The notes: generated by a model not told the origin, from the sequence alone. A DNA stretch of 52,629 bases from Treponema sp. UBA1793 (GCA_002314445.1 DCFX01000042.1:1-52629), one strand, 5' to 3'. Counted from the stretch's first letter, positions 28,602-38,303 are shown. Translations and numbers: made by a program.

Positions 28602-30581
28602 ATGTTTAAAAAAGCGGTCGCTGAAACTGTCGCCGTTGCTGCCGTTCTGTTGTGTGCAGGTACGGTATTTGCAAAGCCGAATACCGCTGCAGATGCGGTA
28701 AAACAGCAGATTTTTGTAGCACCCGTAGCCGGCCTTTCACCTGATTTTATGCGCGGTGCGGACGTAAGCATGCTTGGTGAAATAGAAAAAAACGGTGGAA
28801 AGTTTTATAACGCGCAGGGTAAGGAAGACGACTTGTTCAATATTCTCAGGGAAAACGGTGTTAACTGGATTCGTCTCCGCCTGTGGAATAATCCTGTCAA
28901 CGAACGTGATGTATATGCAAACGGAAAAGTTCTGAGCAGAAAGGGTGAACCGTTCGGCGGCGGAAACAACGACCTTGAGCTCGATATAAAACTTGCGCAG
29001 CGTGCAAAAAAAGCCGGCATGAAGGTTCTTCTTGATTTCCATTACAGCGACTCATGGGCGGATCCGTCAAAACAGAAAACACCGGCAGCATGGAAGGACA
29101 TGGGTGATAAGCAGCTTAATAAAGCTGTTGAAGAATTTACGGAAGACTGCATCAAAAAGATGGATAAAGCCGGCACCCGTCCAGATATGGTTCAAATAGG
29201 AAACGAGCTCAACGGAGGTATGATGTGGCCTCTCGGAAAAACCTGGAAAGGTAAAACCGATCAGAATGTCGGCGGCATGGACGGATTCATCAGGCTGCTT
29301 AAAAGTGCATCAAAAGGTGTCCGCAAGGCACAGGGCAGGGGCGAAAAGATTAAAATCGTCATTCATCTTGCGAACGGCGGAGACAACAATCTATACACAC
29401 AGATGTTTGATCCGATTGTGGCGGCGCATGTTGATTTTGATGTCATAGGTTTGTCGTTCTATCCGTATTGGCACGGGCCGCTTGCTGATCTTAAAAACAA
29501 CATGACGCTCTGCGGTAAAAAGTACGGTAAAGAAATGATTGTTGCGGAGACGGCGTATGCGTTTACCGAGGACGACGGCGACGGAATGGGCAATGCATTC
29601 ATTGTGTACAGCGATGACGAGAACGGATACATTCCGTCTGTCCAGGGACAGGCAACTGAAGTCCGCGATATTATTGATACAGTGAGCCACGTAAATGGCG
29701 GCGTGGGCATATTTTACTGGGAACCTGACTGGATTCCCGTAAAGGGCGCCGGATGGAGGACGGGAGAGGGAAATAACTGGGAAAATCAGGCTATGTTCGA
29801 TTTTACCGGACATGCACTCCCGTCTCTTGCGGTATTCAATCTGGTGTACGGCAAAGGCGCGGTAACGAACTGGGCAGGCGGCAGTGCAGGTACAGCAAAA
29901 TCATTTGCTCCGTATTCGGCTGAGAAAGTAGAAGTAAAGACAATGCCCGGACAGGCTCCGAATCTTCCTGAAAAAATCAAAGTTATTTATGAAAATGATG
30001 CCGAACATCCCGGAGAAATTATCTGGGATAAACACGACTGGGCTGCAGAAAAAAAGGAAGGTATTGTAAAAATTGCAGGTACGGTAAAAGGTACTTCATT
30101 CAAGGTTAATGCAGATGTCACAATAAGTAATCAGGTAAACCTTGTGACAGACTCTTCCTGGGAAAGCGGAAAACTCGGCGACTGGGTGCTCAACGGGCCT
30201 GCGAATGCCTGCTTTGTGGAAAACAATAAATCCAACGCGCATACCGGAAAATGGTCATACAAATACTGGTTTGACAGCGGTTTTAAATCGATCCTTTCCC
30301 GCACGCTGAAAGGCATTCCGAACGGTACGTATACGTATACTCTGTGGGCTATGGGCGGCGGCGGAGAAAAATCAATAAAGATATTTGCAACTAATTTCGA
30401 CGGCACAAAGAATCAGCAGACGGCAGATGTAAAAAATACCGGATGGAAAAACTGGAAACAGTATACCGTGGAAAATATTTCCGTGACAAACAACCAGGTA
30501 ACGATAGGAATTTATCTTGATACGAATGCGGGAAACTGGGGAAACTTCGACGATGCAGAGCTGTATCTGGAGAAAAAATAA
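28602..30581 (+). CDS. secreted endo-beta-1,4-galactanase (GH53) with CBM61-like domain
   Basis: The 659-residue protein has a signal peptide (cleavage likely after TVFA, residue 24), a GH53 domain (about 48-415), an Ig-like Big_4-type linker domain (about 447-510) and a C-terminal beta-sandwich (about 512-659: SWESGKLGDW, GYYLDT-like IYLDTNAGNWGNFDDAELYL) resembling the galactan-binding CBM61. The acid/base is Glu202 in QIGNELN and the nucleophile Glu316 in IVAETAY; LDFHYSDSWADP is the family fingerprint. It should cut beta-1,4-galactan (pectic arabinogalactan I) outside the inner membrane. The ATG at 28602 is chosen over 28596 because GGAGG then lies seven bases away. First gene of the galactan locus. 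Confidence 0.92.
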   Translation: MFKKAVAETVAVAAVLLCAGTVFAKPNTAADAVKQQIFVAPVAGLSPDFMRGADVSMLGEIEKNGGKFYNAQGKEDDLFNILRENGVNWIRLRLWNNPVNERDVYANGKVLSRKGEPFGGGNNDLELDIKLAQRAKKAGMKVLLDFHYSDSWADPSKQKTPAAWKDMGDKQLNKAVEEFTEDCIKKMDKAGTRPDMVQIGNELNGGMMWPLGKTWKGKTDQNVGGMDGFIRLLKSASKGVRKAQGRGEKIKIVIHLANGGDNNLYTQMFDPIVAAHVDFDVIGLSFYPYWHGPLADLKNNMTLCGKKYGKEMIVAETAYAFTEDDGDGMGNAFIVYSDDENGYIPSVQGQATEVRDIIDTVSHVNGGVGIFYWEPDWIPVKGAGWRTGEGNNWENQAMFDFTGHALPSLAVFNLVYGKGAVTNWAGGSAGTAKSFAPYSAEKVEVKTMPGQAPNLPEKIKVIYENDAEHPGEIIWDKHDWAAEKKEGIVKIAGTVKGTSFKVNADVTISNQVNLVTDSSWESGKLGDWVLNGPANACFVENNKSNAHTGKWSYKYWFDSGFKSILSRTLKGIPNGTYTYTLWAMGGGGEKSIKIFATNFDGTKNQQTADVKNTGWKNWKQYTVENISVTNNQVTIGIYLDTNAGNWGNFDDAELYLEKK

Positions 30582-30645
30582 CAGAACAGGCTGAATTTAA
30601 TAAGTAGTAATCAGATATACGTCGTACAAAAAGGAGGGAATGTGA

Positions 30646-30735
30646 ATGTGCCTCCCGGTGCAAACACGTTCTGCAGTTTATTCCAAAGTCGCAAACTGCT
30701 GCTGCCGCATTCCGCGGCGGATAAGCTCCGCCTGA
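30646..30735 (+). CDS. possible 29-codon leader ORF before the porin gene
   Basis: An ATG at 30646 follows GGAGGG by seven bases, a better spacing than for many real genes here, and opens 29 codons including three successive Cys codons, ending at TGA 30733-30735, 20 bases before the porin start. The GGAGG can pair with CCTCC just inside the ORF, and GGCGGA/TCCGCC (about 30715-30732) forms a second stem. It could be a regulatory leader peptide or a chance ORF; an overlapping frame from GTG 30642 is also open to 30746. No similarity was recognised. Confidence 0.3.
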   Translation: MCLPVQTRSAVYSKVANCCCRIPRRISSA

Positions 30736-30755
30736 CTTCTTAACAGGAGGAAAAA

Positions 30756-32588
30756 ATGAAAAAAGTAAGGGTTACTGCAATTCTTACGGCATGTGTTTTG
30801 CTTTGTGCATCAGCCTATGCACAGAAAACACCGGACGCAGACGAAAACATAACGGATACAGTACCTGCGTCTGAAGAAATTCCGCTTGATCAGGATCTTT
30901 CCGGGGCCGCAGCAGAAACGGCTTCAGGTTCCGGGAATGCATCGGGCATCAGGCAGGGAATATGGATTGAAGCAACAAGCGACAATACGTCGATTATCCG
31001 CGATATAGCAACCGGCAGAAAGAAAGGATATGAGTTAGACAGCTCTCTTTTCAAATCGTTTGCAAACTGGTGGTTCTGGGGTGATATTACTCCGTCGTTT
31101 CATCTTGATGCTGAGATAGCAGTATGGGATTTTGAGAAATACATGTACAAATCGAACAGCTATGCGGCGAATGTTCCTGATGTAACATGGGGTGACGGAA
31201 TACAGAATGTGCTCGCCTCTGTATTTGCGCCTGTTGTCGGTTTTAACGACAGTACGCCCGGTACTTTTAACAAGATAGGTTTTAATATTGCAACACCGTA
31301 TGTGCAGATGCGCATCGGCTACGGCGATTTGAAAAAGAACGGTATGAGTCAGTTTACGGGAATTTACAATGTTCTTGACCGCTGGCTTGATGTTGGCAAC
31401 GGATATCTTGAGGTATTGAACGGAAAGGATTTCCAGCAGTTCGGAAAATTTAAGGTCAATACGCTTCTCGCGTTAAGCAGAATGCGCGGAAATTACGGTA
31501 CATACGATATACTTACTACGAGTTATGACGATAAGTATACTGCCGCAGTAACATTCGGAAGCACGACAACAGCTAGTGAACTGTTCCGCTATAACGAACA
31601 GAACGACAATGCCCTGAGTGCCTATTTTTCTGCAGCTCCTGTTGATTTATTTAAAATCGAACTGCACGGATTAACATATTTTGGCACTCAGCAGAAAATG
31701 GATTTGAATGCAGGCGCGGCTGCGGCGCGGGTTACGTTCAATCTTAATAAATATACATTTAAAGCTGCGGAAAGTTTTGCAGGCGAAAACGTTCAGAGTG
31801 TGTGGGGACAGGACGGCGACGGTTCGACGAACAATACGGGAAAAATTATGACGCCTGATACTTCCACTACAATGGTGAGCCAGCAGTATGCATTCAGCAG
31901 CGCGTTTGCTATCGGACTTGATACCGATTTTATTATGCATGATGCATTCAGCAGCGACGGGAAAACGACTGATCTGTATGACGGAAAATGGATACTACGC
32001 AACGAGCCGACCGTCGATTTCAGCCTTGCATCTCTGATTGATAAGGATATTACACTTGGAGCTTACGGAGTTATAAACGTGAATCGTTCTGCAGAAACGA
32101 CACATGCATGGTCAGTCGGTTTTGAAGAGGCCGGTATTGAAATTACGGCGAACGATATTGCCGGCTGGCTGAAAAAAATTACCGTTGATTATGCGCTTGA
32201 CTACAGCAGCTGGGCACTTGAATCAGGAACGGGTATCAACACATATTTTCATTCGCTTATGGTTGCTGCAAAGCTTACTGACAAGTGGAGTTTAACGCTT
32301 GCAGGTCTTTACCGCGCAACAGAGACGGAAAATGACAGAGCTATTCCGTTCGGAGCCGCTGCCGGTGCTATTTATCAGACGTCACTTCCCGGAAAGCCAC
32401 GGGTATGGACTCATTTTACATACGGCATGAATCCGTATGAAGATACCAACTATGAACTGTACCGTTACGATACGTACCAGAACGAAATGATTCACCGTAC
32501 ATATCTTGTCAACTGCTGGAATGACGGGCTGGCAGACGGAATTAATAAGAGTCATGTGAGTTTTGGTCTGATCTGGGACATAAAATAA
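30756..32588 (+). CDS. porin-like outer-membrane beta-barrel protein
   Basis: The 610-residue protein has a classical signal peptide ending SAYA (about residue 22), an acidic, disordered stretch to about residue 65, and then alternating amphipathic beta strands rich in Trp, Tyr and Phe (FANWWFWGDITPSFHLDAEI, YVQMRIGYGDLKK, FKVNTLLALSRMRG, KWSLTLAGLYRA). The end is HVSFGLIWDIK, a terminal aromatic strand typical of outer-membrane barrels, although the very last residue is Lys rather than Phe. The likely role is uptake of galacto-oligosaccharides released by the neighbouring GH53 enzymes across the outer membrane; this is inferred from context. AGGAGG lies a few bases before the ATG. It belongs to no family I can name. 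Confidence 0.65.
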   Translation: MKKVRVTAILTACVLLCASAYAQKTPDADENITDTVPASEEIPLDQDLSGAAAETASGSGNASGIRQGIWIEATSDNTSIIRDIATGRKKGYELDSSLFKSFANWWFWGDITPSFHLDAEIAVWDFEKYMYKSNSYAANVPDVTWGDGIQNVLASVFAPVVGFNDSTPGTFNKIGFNIATPYVQMRIGYGDLKKNGMSQFTGIYNVLDRWLDVGNGYLEVLNGKDFQQFGKFKVNTLLALSRMRGNYGTYDILTTSYDDKYTAAVTFGSTTTASELFRYNEQNDNALSAYFSAAPVDLFKIELHGLTYFGTQQKMDLNAGAAAARVTFNLNKYTFKAAESFAGENVQSVWGQDGDGSTNNTGKIMTPDTSTTMVSQQYAFSSAFAIGLDTDFIMHDAFSSDGKTTDLYDGKWILRNEPTVDFSLASLIDKDITLGAYGVINVNRSAETTHAWSVGFEEAGIEITANDIAGWLKKITVDYALDYSSWALESGTGINTYFHSLMVAAKLTDKWSLTLAGLYRATETENDRAIPFGAAAGAIYQTSLPGKPRVWTHFTYGMNPYEDTNYELYRYDTYQNEMIHRTYLVNCWNDGLADGINKSHVSFGLIWDIK

Positions 32589-32652
32589 CGGATAAGCATA
32601 ATGCGCATTTTTACGGTGCACTGCCGGTATGGTGTTTTTACAGGAGAAGGAA

Positions 32653-33099
32653 ATGAAAAAAATAGTAATAATAATTTTCGGTATATTGACATGCTCTTTG
32701 TTTTTTGCGGTTAATTTTACAGGGTGTGCAGATGCGGACGGCCTGCATAATCAGGAAGCTTCAAACGTCATTTTTGCATTCAAGAATTTCACGGCAGCTG
32801 CTGACGGCAGCTATTCAATCCCCGGTAATTATAACGACTGGAATAATGCTTCGGCAATGCTCACGCTTAAAAGCGGTGAAGGGACAACGGCGGCACAGAC
32901 TGTCACGAATTCGTTCGTAAAGTTTACACTTGTCCAGCCCAATTCATGGACACGGGCGTGGTATCCGACGGTGAAGGGCAATTCTATTGATGAAACATCG
33001 AATACATATGTGAATTTCTATGCGGATATAACGCTCGGTACTGATGTTACCATTACGATAGACGGAAGCACTTCTCCTGCAACGGTAACGGTAGAATAA
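32653..33099 (+). CDS. small lipoprotein of unknown function in the galactan locus
   Basis: The 148-residue product has a lipoprotein signal with FTGC ending at Cys25. The mature part is all-beta in character, with Asn, Trp and Tyr in patterns common in glycan-binding surfaces (NYNDWNNASAMLTL, NSWTRAWYPTVKG, TYVNFYADITLG). It is enclosed between the porin-like gene and a large FN3 lipoprotein with a gap of 12 bases to the latter, so it is very likely part of the same operon. GGAGAAGG precedes the ATG at 32653; the in-frame ATG at 32629 has no RBS. A galactan-binding role is a guess from context. Confidence 0.6.
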   Translation: MKKIVIIIFGILTCSLFFAVNFTGCADADGLHNQEASNVIFAFKNFTAAADGSYSIPGNYNDWNNASAMLTLKSGEGTTAAQTVTNSFVKFTLVQPNSWTRAWYPTVKGNSIDETSNTYVNFYADITLGTDVTITIDGSTSPATVTVE

Positions 33100-33111
33100 C
33101 GGAGGCATACA

Positions 33112-36054
33112 ATGAAAGAAACAGTATTTGCAAAAGCTGCGGCGGTTGTGATTACAGCCGGTCTGCTTTTCGGAATAGTATCGTGCGAACAACTGCAAAG
33201 TACGCTCAGTTCGGAACAGGAAGAAAAAGTCGCAGAAGAAACGGGAAGTGCGTCAATTGCAGGACCGGCATGGTATTATAACGGTTCCTCTTCGACAGAT
33301 ATGAGCAGTGCGACGGGTGAAACGCTCTGCATCAGTTTCGGAAAGGCTGCCGTACTCAGCACCGGTGGACTTTCAGGCGGTTTTACCGTTACGTACACTG
33401 ATGCAGACGGGAATGCCTCTTCAAAGGAACTGAGCCTTACAGGCGGATATTTTAACAACGACGGGACTGAATATTACTTGTATATGACTCCGGTCCTTTC
33501 GCTGATTAACGGAAGCTCTGCAAAAGACGGTACGGCAGCTGTTCTTGTTAAGGCAGGCGGCTTTGTGTGTAATGAAGGCACTCAGAAGGGGCGCAGTTTT
33601 GACACAATCAGAAAAACAATAAACATTATGCCTCTTTTCGGAACAGCTACGCTTTCAGGCGTTTCGTTCAGCACGAAGTCATCAACGAACGGCGCCTCAA
33701 TAACAATTCCCGTGCTTGGTTCCGTTTCTCTTGCAGATGATGCATCGTTTGAACTTACAGCTGCATCAGGAAGTTCGCTGCCGACAGGCATCACACAGTC
33801 TGATTTTACACTTTCTGTTTCCGGCAATGGAATGTCTGTTCTTGTAACACCTTCAGTCGAATTGTACGGTCAGGAATTCAAGGCTGTCCTTACAGTAAGC
33901 GGAATTCTAGCTCCTCTTTCAGGAAAGGCATATACGCAGACAATTCCCGTCGTGTTCTCCGGTTCCATGTCTTCTTCCGATACCTTACAGCTTTCTTCTC
34001 AGAGCAGCGTGAACCGCGATATAAGTTCCGTAGCAGTAAAACAGGAAGGAACCAATCTTATTGTAAATGTTAATTTTGATTCAGTCCCATATTCCTGGGA
34101 AAATGACCGTATTGTCATCATGATAGACGATGCGAATCTTGGCAGCGGAACGACAGCATATGCTTCAAAGCAGTGGATGAACGCTGCTGCAAACATGTCT
34201 GTAAACAGCAGTGTCGATTTCTATGGTTACGATACGATGAAAAATTCCGATGCGGACGACAGCAATAATATGACGACGGAACATACATGGACTCAGGATA
34301 CATCTTCATCGTACGGATGGGCATATTATGCAGACAGTACGACCCTGTCATATACCATTCCGCTTGCAAATATTACGGACGGTACAACTTCCGCTTCTGC
34401 TTCAGATACGTTCCGTGTTGCCGTATTTTTTTCTGATTACTGGAATACCGGGACGACTCACGTATATGATGCCGTTCCTGCCTCCGCTGCGACAATAACG
34501 GCTGATTCGGAAACAGACGATACGCTTTCTGTGAATTTTGATAAAGCCATTGTTTATTCAAGTGAAGCTGCTGCATATCCTGTTCCTTCCGCTCCCGTAT
34601 CGTTTATCGTAAAAAGTTATACGGCAAATACAGTAACTCTTGCATGGAGTAATTCCTATTCGGCAACCGGCTATAAAATTTACCGCAGTACCGACGGAGT
34701 AACATGGGGAACCGCACTTGCTGTAGACGTAACGGCTGCAGCATATACAGACACGGCAGCTGCAGGCAGTACAACATATTATTACAAGGTTTCTGCAGTG
34801 AATGCTTCCGGTGAAGGTTCTGCAACTTCGTCCATTTCCGTTACGACGGCTGCATCTGCTTCAGCCCCGTTAATAAGTACCGCCTCTGTATCCGGCGTAA
34901 AAGTGACGCTTACCTGGAATGCTGCATCAGGAGCTGTATCATACAACGTATACCGCAGTACGGATAATTCTGTGTATACGAAAATTGCTTCTGCCGTTGC
35001 AGATACCACATATACAGACAGCGGTGATTCGAGTAAAACTTATTATTATAAAGTGGCCGGTATAAACAAATATGGTGAAGAAGGCACATTGTCTGAAGCA
35101 AAGAGTGCAGCAACGGAGGCTGTACCGGGAAAGACGACGTCGACGGTGATAATCGCACCGTCTTCTTCCGATGCAACATGGACCGCAACTGTAACCTGGA
35201 CTGCGGTTGATAATGTTAATACCTATGAAGTGGGATACAAACCGGCGTCCGGTACGACATACACGACTACGACAGGAATTGCAAATTCGATTCTCACTAA
35301 AACCATCACCGGGCTGACAGCAGGAAGTGTATATGATTTTCTGGTAACAGCACATAACGATGCAGGTTCTACAAGTGCCGATGTGGTTGTGAAATCAATG
35401 TATCCGGTTATTACCCTTGACGGTGTACTCAGCAGCAGCGAATACTGGACAGATGCGGATGTGGCAGGCGAATCTTCCGATTCATGGGATTTAGGAACGT
35501 ACAGCTCAGGGGCAGCTGATTATGATATTTCAAAAATATATGTTACGAATGACGCATCATATCTTTATGTTGCAGTCGTTTCCGACAATCCCTTTGCCTG
35601 CTGGTGGAAAGATAATTTTGTTATGATGTTTGACAATACGAATACGGCAGGAAATTCCGCTTCTTCCGCATCAGGCGTATATAATGCAGCAACATACCAG
35701 ACATATTCCGGTATTGATTACTATATCTGCCACAAGTGGGCACAGGGAAGTTTAACCGACAATGCAGGAACGGCAAGTACCGCGTCTGATTCTGCTTCAA
35801 TTTCCTGGTCAGGCTCGCTCGCTGTACTTCAATCCGTTATTGAATATAAAATTCCGCTTGCAGACATCGGGAATGCAGTCACGGGAAATGTCATACGTGT
35901 TTTTGCCGCAACTACATGCGTCTGGGATGATTCGGGTACGACCATTGTATCCGATATGATTCCTTCCGCAGCGGGGACGACGTCAACAACTACGAATGCG
36001 AATGACACGCTCAATGTCGATATGACAAAAGCCCTTTCCTGCGTCATAAAATAA
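33112..36054 (+). CDS. surface lipoprotein with FN3 and CBM9/DOMON-like domains
   Basis: This 980-residue lipoprotein has a lipobox IVSC (Cys25). An N-terminal beta region (about 45-300) is of unknown type. A CBM9/DOMON-like domain spans about 305-480 (VNFDSVPYSWENDRIVIMID), three fibronectin type III domains follow (about 487-580, 584-670, 671-762; YKIYRSTDGVTWG and YNVYRSTDNSVYTK are typical), and a second CBM9-like domain ends the protein (about 764-980; ITLDGVLSSSEYWTDADV, YLYVAVVSDNPF). Such domains bind polysaccharide or carry cytochromes; no haem motif is present, so glycan binding is favoured. It probably captures galactan at the cell surface for the adjacent GH53 lipoprotein. GGAGG-like sequence lies before the ATG. 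Confidence 0.75.
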   Translation: MKETVFAKAAAVVITAGLLFGIVSCEQLQSTLSSEQEEKVAEETGSASIAGPAWYYNGSSSTDMSSATGETLCISFGKAAVLSTGGLSGGFTVTYTDADGNASSKELSLTGGYFNNDGTEYYLYMTPVLSLINGSSAKDGTAAVLVKAGGFVCNEGTQKGRSFDTIRKTINIMPLFGTATLSGVSFSTKSSTNGASITIPVLGSVSLADDASFELTAASGSSLPTGITQSDFTLSVSGNGMSVLVTPSVELYGQEFKAVLTVSGILAPLSGKAYTQTIPVVFSGSMSSSDTLQLSSQSSVNRDISSVAVKQEGTNLIVNVNFDSVPYSWENDRIVIMIDDANLGSGTTAYASKQWMNAAANMSVNSSVDFYGYDTMKNSDADDSNNMTTEHTWTQDTSSSYGWAYYADSTTLSYTIPLANITDGTTSASASDTFRVAVFFSDYWNTGTTHVYDAVPASAATITADSETDDTLSVNFDKAIVYSSEAAAYPVPSAPVSFIVKSYTANTVTLAWSNSYSATGYKIYRSTDGVTWGTALAVDVTAAAYTDTAAAGSTTYYYKVSAVNASGEGSATSSISVTTAASASAPLISTASVSGVKVTLTWNAASGAVSYNVYRSTDNSVYTKIASAVADTTYTDSGDSSKTYYYKVAGINKYGEEGTLSEAKSAATEAVPGKTTSTVIIAPSSSDATWTATVTWTAVDNVNTYEVGYKPASGTTYTTTTGIANSILTKTITGLTAGSVYDFLVTAHNDAGSTSADVVVKSMYPVITLDGVLSSSEYWTDADVAGESSDSWDLGTYSSGAADYDISKIYVTNDASYLYVAVVSDNPFACWWKDNFVMMFDNTNTAGNSASSASGVYNAATYQTYSGIDYYICHKWAQGSLTDNAGTASTASDSASISWSGSLAVLQSVIEYKIPLADIGNAVTGNVIRVFAATTCVWDDSGTTIVSDMIPSAAGTTSTTTNANDTLNVDMTKALSCVIK

Positions 36055-36067
36055 AGGAGGAAGAATA

Positions 36068-37453
36068 ATGAAACATACAGTATTTTCTGCATCGGTTGCC
36101 GCATTTGCAGTTTCCGCATTTTTAGTTATATCCTGCAGCATACCGGATTATCCTTCTTCGGCTGCCGACAGTACTATAAAATCGGCATCGTTTACATCCT
36201 ATGATTCTGTTACCGTTTCTTCTGTCGATACGTCACTTGGCAGTACGTTTATTCGCGGTTTTGATGCTTCAATGCTTTCTGCTGTTGAGGACACAGGTGC
36301 ATATTATTATGATGAAGACAACACGCAGAAAGATCCGCTCGCCATCCTCAAGGAACACGGTGTCAACTGGATCAGGCTCCGTATCTGGAACAATCCCGAA
36401 GCAAACACTTCTGTTCCTGCGGGAGACAACAACCTCATCCGTACCGTCGCAATCGCAAAGCGTGCAAAAAAACTCGGGCTTAACGTACTGCTTGATTTCC
36501 ATTACAGCGATACATGGGCTGATCCGACTCATCAGATACTTCCTGCTTCGTGGAGTTCTATTACAACAGTATCCGGACTTGAAACGGTAGTGTATGATTA
36601 TACATATGATGTGCTCGACACATTGAACAAGGCATCCGCCGTTCCCGATATGGTGCAGTTGGGGAATGAAATTGAAAGCGGACTGTTTCTGACATACGGC
36701 AGCAGTGCAACTGCAAACTCAATCAGCTGTGCCCTTACTTCTGGTTCACGGTATTCTGCCGGCGGTACGACAATTACCGTGACTGCAGATTCTACGACCC
36801 GCGCGAACTGTGCTGCTGTGCTGAACGCCGCTGCCGGTGCCGTCCGACTCGCATGCCCGTCAGCAAAAATCATGCTGCACGTTTCCCGCGGAGGAAACGA
36901 ATCTGTTGTTGAAGGATTTTTCGACCGCTTTGCAGTTCATGACGGCTCTGCAGCGACAACAGCCGCTGTCGACTTTGACGTCATAGGCCTTTCATATTAC
37001 CCTTATTATAGTTCTCACGGGACACTTTCTTCACTGCAGACGTCGGTAGGTGATTGTGTGTCGCGTTACGGTAAAGAGGTTGTCGTTGCAGAAACGTCAT
37101 ACGGCTGGACGGATAATTGGAGTGACAGTACGAATAATACCTTTGGTTCCACGCAGGAATCGCAGGCGTACGTGGAACTTACTGATACAGGCACTGATAC
37201 AACATACAATTCTGATTATTTTACTATCAGCGGCACGACGATTCCTGCATCAACCCAAAATCAGACGAACGTAATCCGTGCGGTTATCCGTGCGGCTTCA
37301 GCCGCAGGAGGCACGGGGATATTCTACTGGGGTGGAGACTGGATTCCTGCAAACGGTATTGAAAACAACTGGGAAAATCAGGCATTGTTCGACTTTGACG
37401 GCAAATGCCTGCCGGGCATGAATGTATTCGAAGTAACGGGAACTGCAGACTAA
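36068..37453 (+). CDS. lipid-anchored endo-beta-1,4-galactanase (GH53)
   Basis: The second GH53 enzyme, 461 residues, has lipobox VISC (Cys23), a Ser/Thr-rich spacer to about residue 58, and a single catalytic domain with the fingerprint LLDFHYSDTWADP, acid/base Glu201 in QLGNEIE and nucleophile Glu342 in VVAETSYGW. It lacks the CBM61-like tail of the first enzyme, so it likely trims galactan or its oligomers at the cell surface while the first acts on the insoluble polymer. A roughly 30-residue insertion follows the acid/base region (about 215-245). AAAGGAGG precedes the ATG, 13 bases after the FN3 lipoprotein gene. Last gene of the locus. Confidence 0.92.
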   Translation: MKHTVFSASVAAFAVSAFLVISCSIPDYPSSAADSTIKSASFTSYDSVTVSSVDTSLGSTFIRGFDASMLSAVEDTGAYYYDEDNTQKDPLAILKEHGVNWIRLRIWNNPEANTSVPAGDNNLIRTVAIAKRAKKLGLNVLLDFHYSDTWADPTHQILPASWSSITTVSGLETVVYDYTYDVLDTLNKASAVPDMVQLGNEIESGLFLTYGSSATANSISCALTSGSRYSAGGTTITVTADSTTRANCAAVLNAAAGAVRLACPSAKIMLHVSRGGNESVVEGFFDRFAVHDGSAATTAAVDFDVIGLSYYPYYSSHGTLSSLQTSVGDCVSRYGKEVVVAETSYGWTDNWSDSTNNTFGSTQESQAYVELTDTGTDTTYNSDYFTISGTTIPASTQNQTNVIRAVIRAASAAGGTGIFYWGGDWIPANGIENNWENQALFDFDGKCLPGMNVFEVTGTAD

Positions 37454-37472
37454 ATAAGCAGTATAGGGATAT

Positions 37473-37518
37473 AAAAAAGCCTGCCCCTTGCTTTACAGCT
37501 TTATCGGGCAGGCTTTTT
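37473..37518. terminator. bidirectional Rho-independent terminator
   Basis: AAAAAAGCCTGCCC (37473-37486) pairs with GGGCAGGCTTTTT (37506-37518). It has a T-run on both strands and lies between the convergent galactan locus and the glutamate synthase operon, ending both. Confidence 0.9.
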
Positions 37519-37535
37519 GTATTTTGCCGTGTTTA

Positions 37536-38303
37536 TTAATTGCTTGTATATAATTGTTTGTACGGATTGTTGCTGTCCGGCGTTAATATTGCAAACGTAG
37601 AAGCGAGAATCGAATCCTTGTTTACGTCGCTGAAGTATTCACAGAACTTCGTGATATACGATTTTATTTCAGGAATTTCCGTTCCCTTTTTCATTGCAAC
37701 GTGTATCTGCTTGGGCAGGGTGGGCGTTTTTTCCGTACGCAGATAGATGGCGCCGCCGTGCATCCCCGTTCCAACGAATGCTCCGGTAATTTCGCGAGCC
37801 ATCGGGGCGCCGGCCGTAACTTCGCCGTTGATTGTAACGGGAGGTTCCAGGTCAAGAACGATTATCGTCCCGCCCGCCTGATATTCGCCAAGGAAACTTC
37901 CAGCCTTGCCGCCGATTACGACGACAGGCTGCTGCGTTTTATATGCCTTCATGTGGATGCCTGCCCTGTAGCCCGTGTTACCGCGGATGTAAATAGAACC
38001 GCCGCGCATAGCATATCCGGTTGCATCGCCTGCATTTCCATGCACAATTATTTCCCCGGTATTCATCGTATCGCCGGTCGCATCCTGAACGTTTCCTTCA
38101 ACTGTAATTGTTGAGCCGTCGAGGTATGCGCCGAGCGCGTTTCCCGGTGTCCCGTCTATGTCAATCCTGCGGCCTGCAAGTCCTGCCGCAATGTAACGCT
38201 GTCCGATTGCGTGGGAAATGCGTACGTGCTTTTCACTTGATTCGCGGATCTGCTTGTTCAGCACGTCAAATTTCAATTCAGGTGTTGCATTTATCTTTAA
38301 CAT
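37536..38303 (-). CDS. glutamate synthase GXGXG-domain subunit (GltB domain 3)
   Basis: The 255-residue protein is the right-handed beta-helix domain that, in standard bacterial GltB, forms the C-terminal part of the large subunit. Repeated G-x-x-x-G turns are seen in GNVQDATGDTMNTGEIIVHGN and its continuation to about residue 200 (MRGGSIYIRGNTGYRAGIHM, GGKAGSFLGEYQAGGTIIVL, GTGMHGGAIYLR). In split glutamate synthases this is a separate polypeptide that holds the other subunits together. It has no catalytic residues. Last gene of the glt operon, separated from the flavoprotein by 144 bases with two hairpins; GAGG lies before the ATG at 38303. Confidence 0.88.
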   Translation of the reverse strand: MLKINATPELKFDVLNKQIRESSEKHVRISHAIGQRYIAAGLAGRRIDIDGTPGNALGAYLDGSTITVEGNVQDATGDTMNTGEIIVHGNAGDATGYAMRGGSIYIRGNTGYRAGIHMKAYKTQQPVVVIGGKAGSFLGEYQAGGTIIVLDLEPPVTINGEVTAGAPMAREITGAFVGTGMHGGAIYLRTEKTPTLPKQIHVAMKKGTEIPEIKSYITKFCEYFSDVNKDSILASTFAILTPDSNNPYKQLYTSN

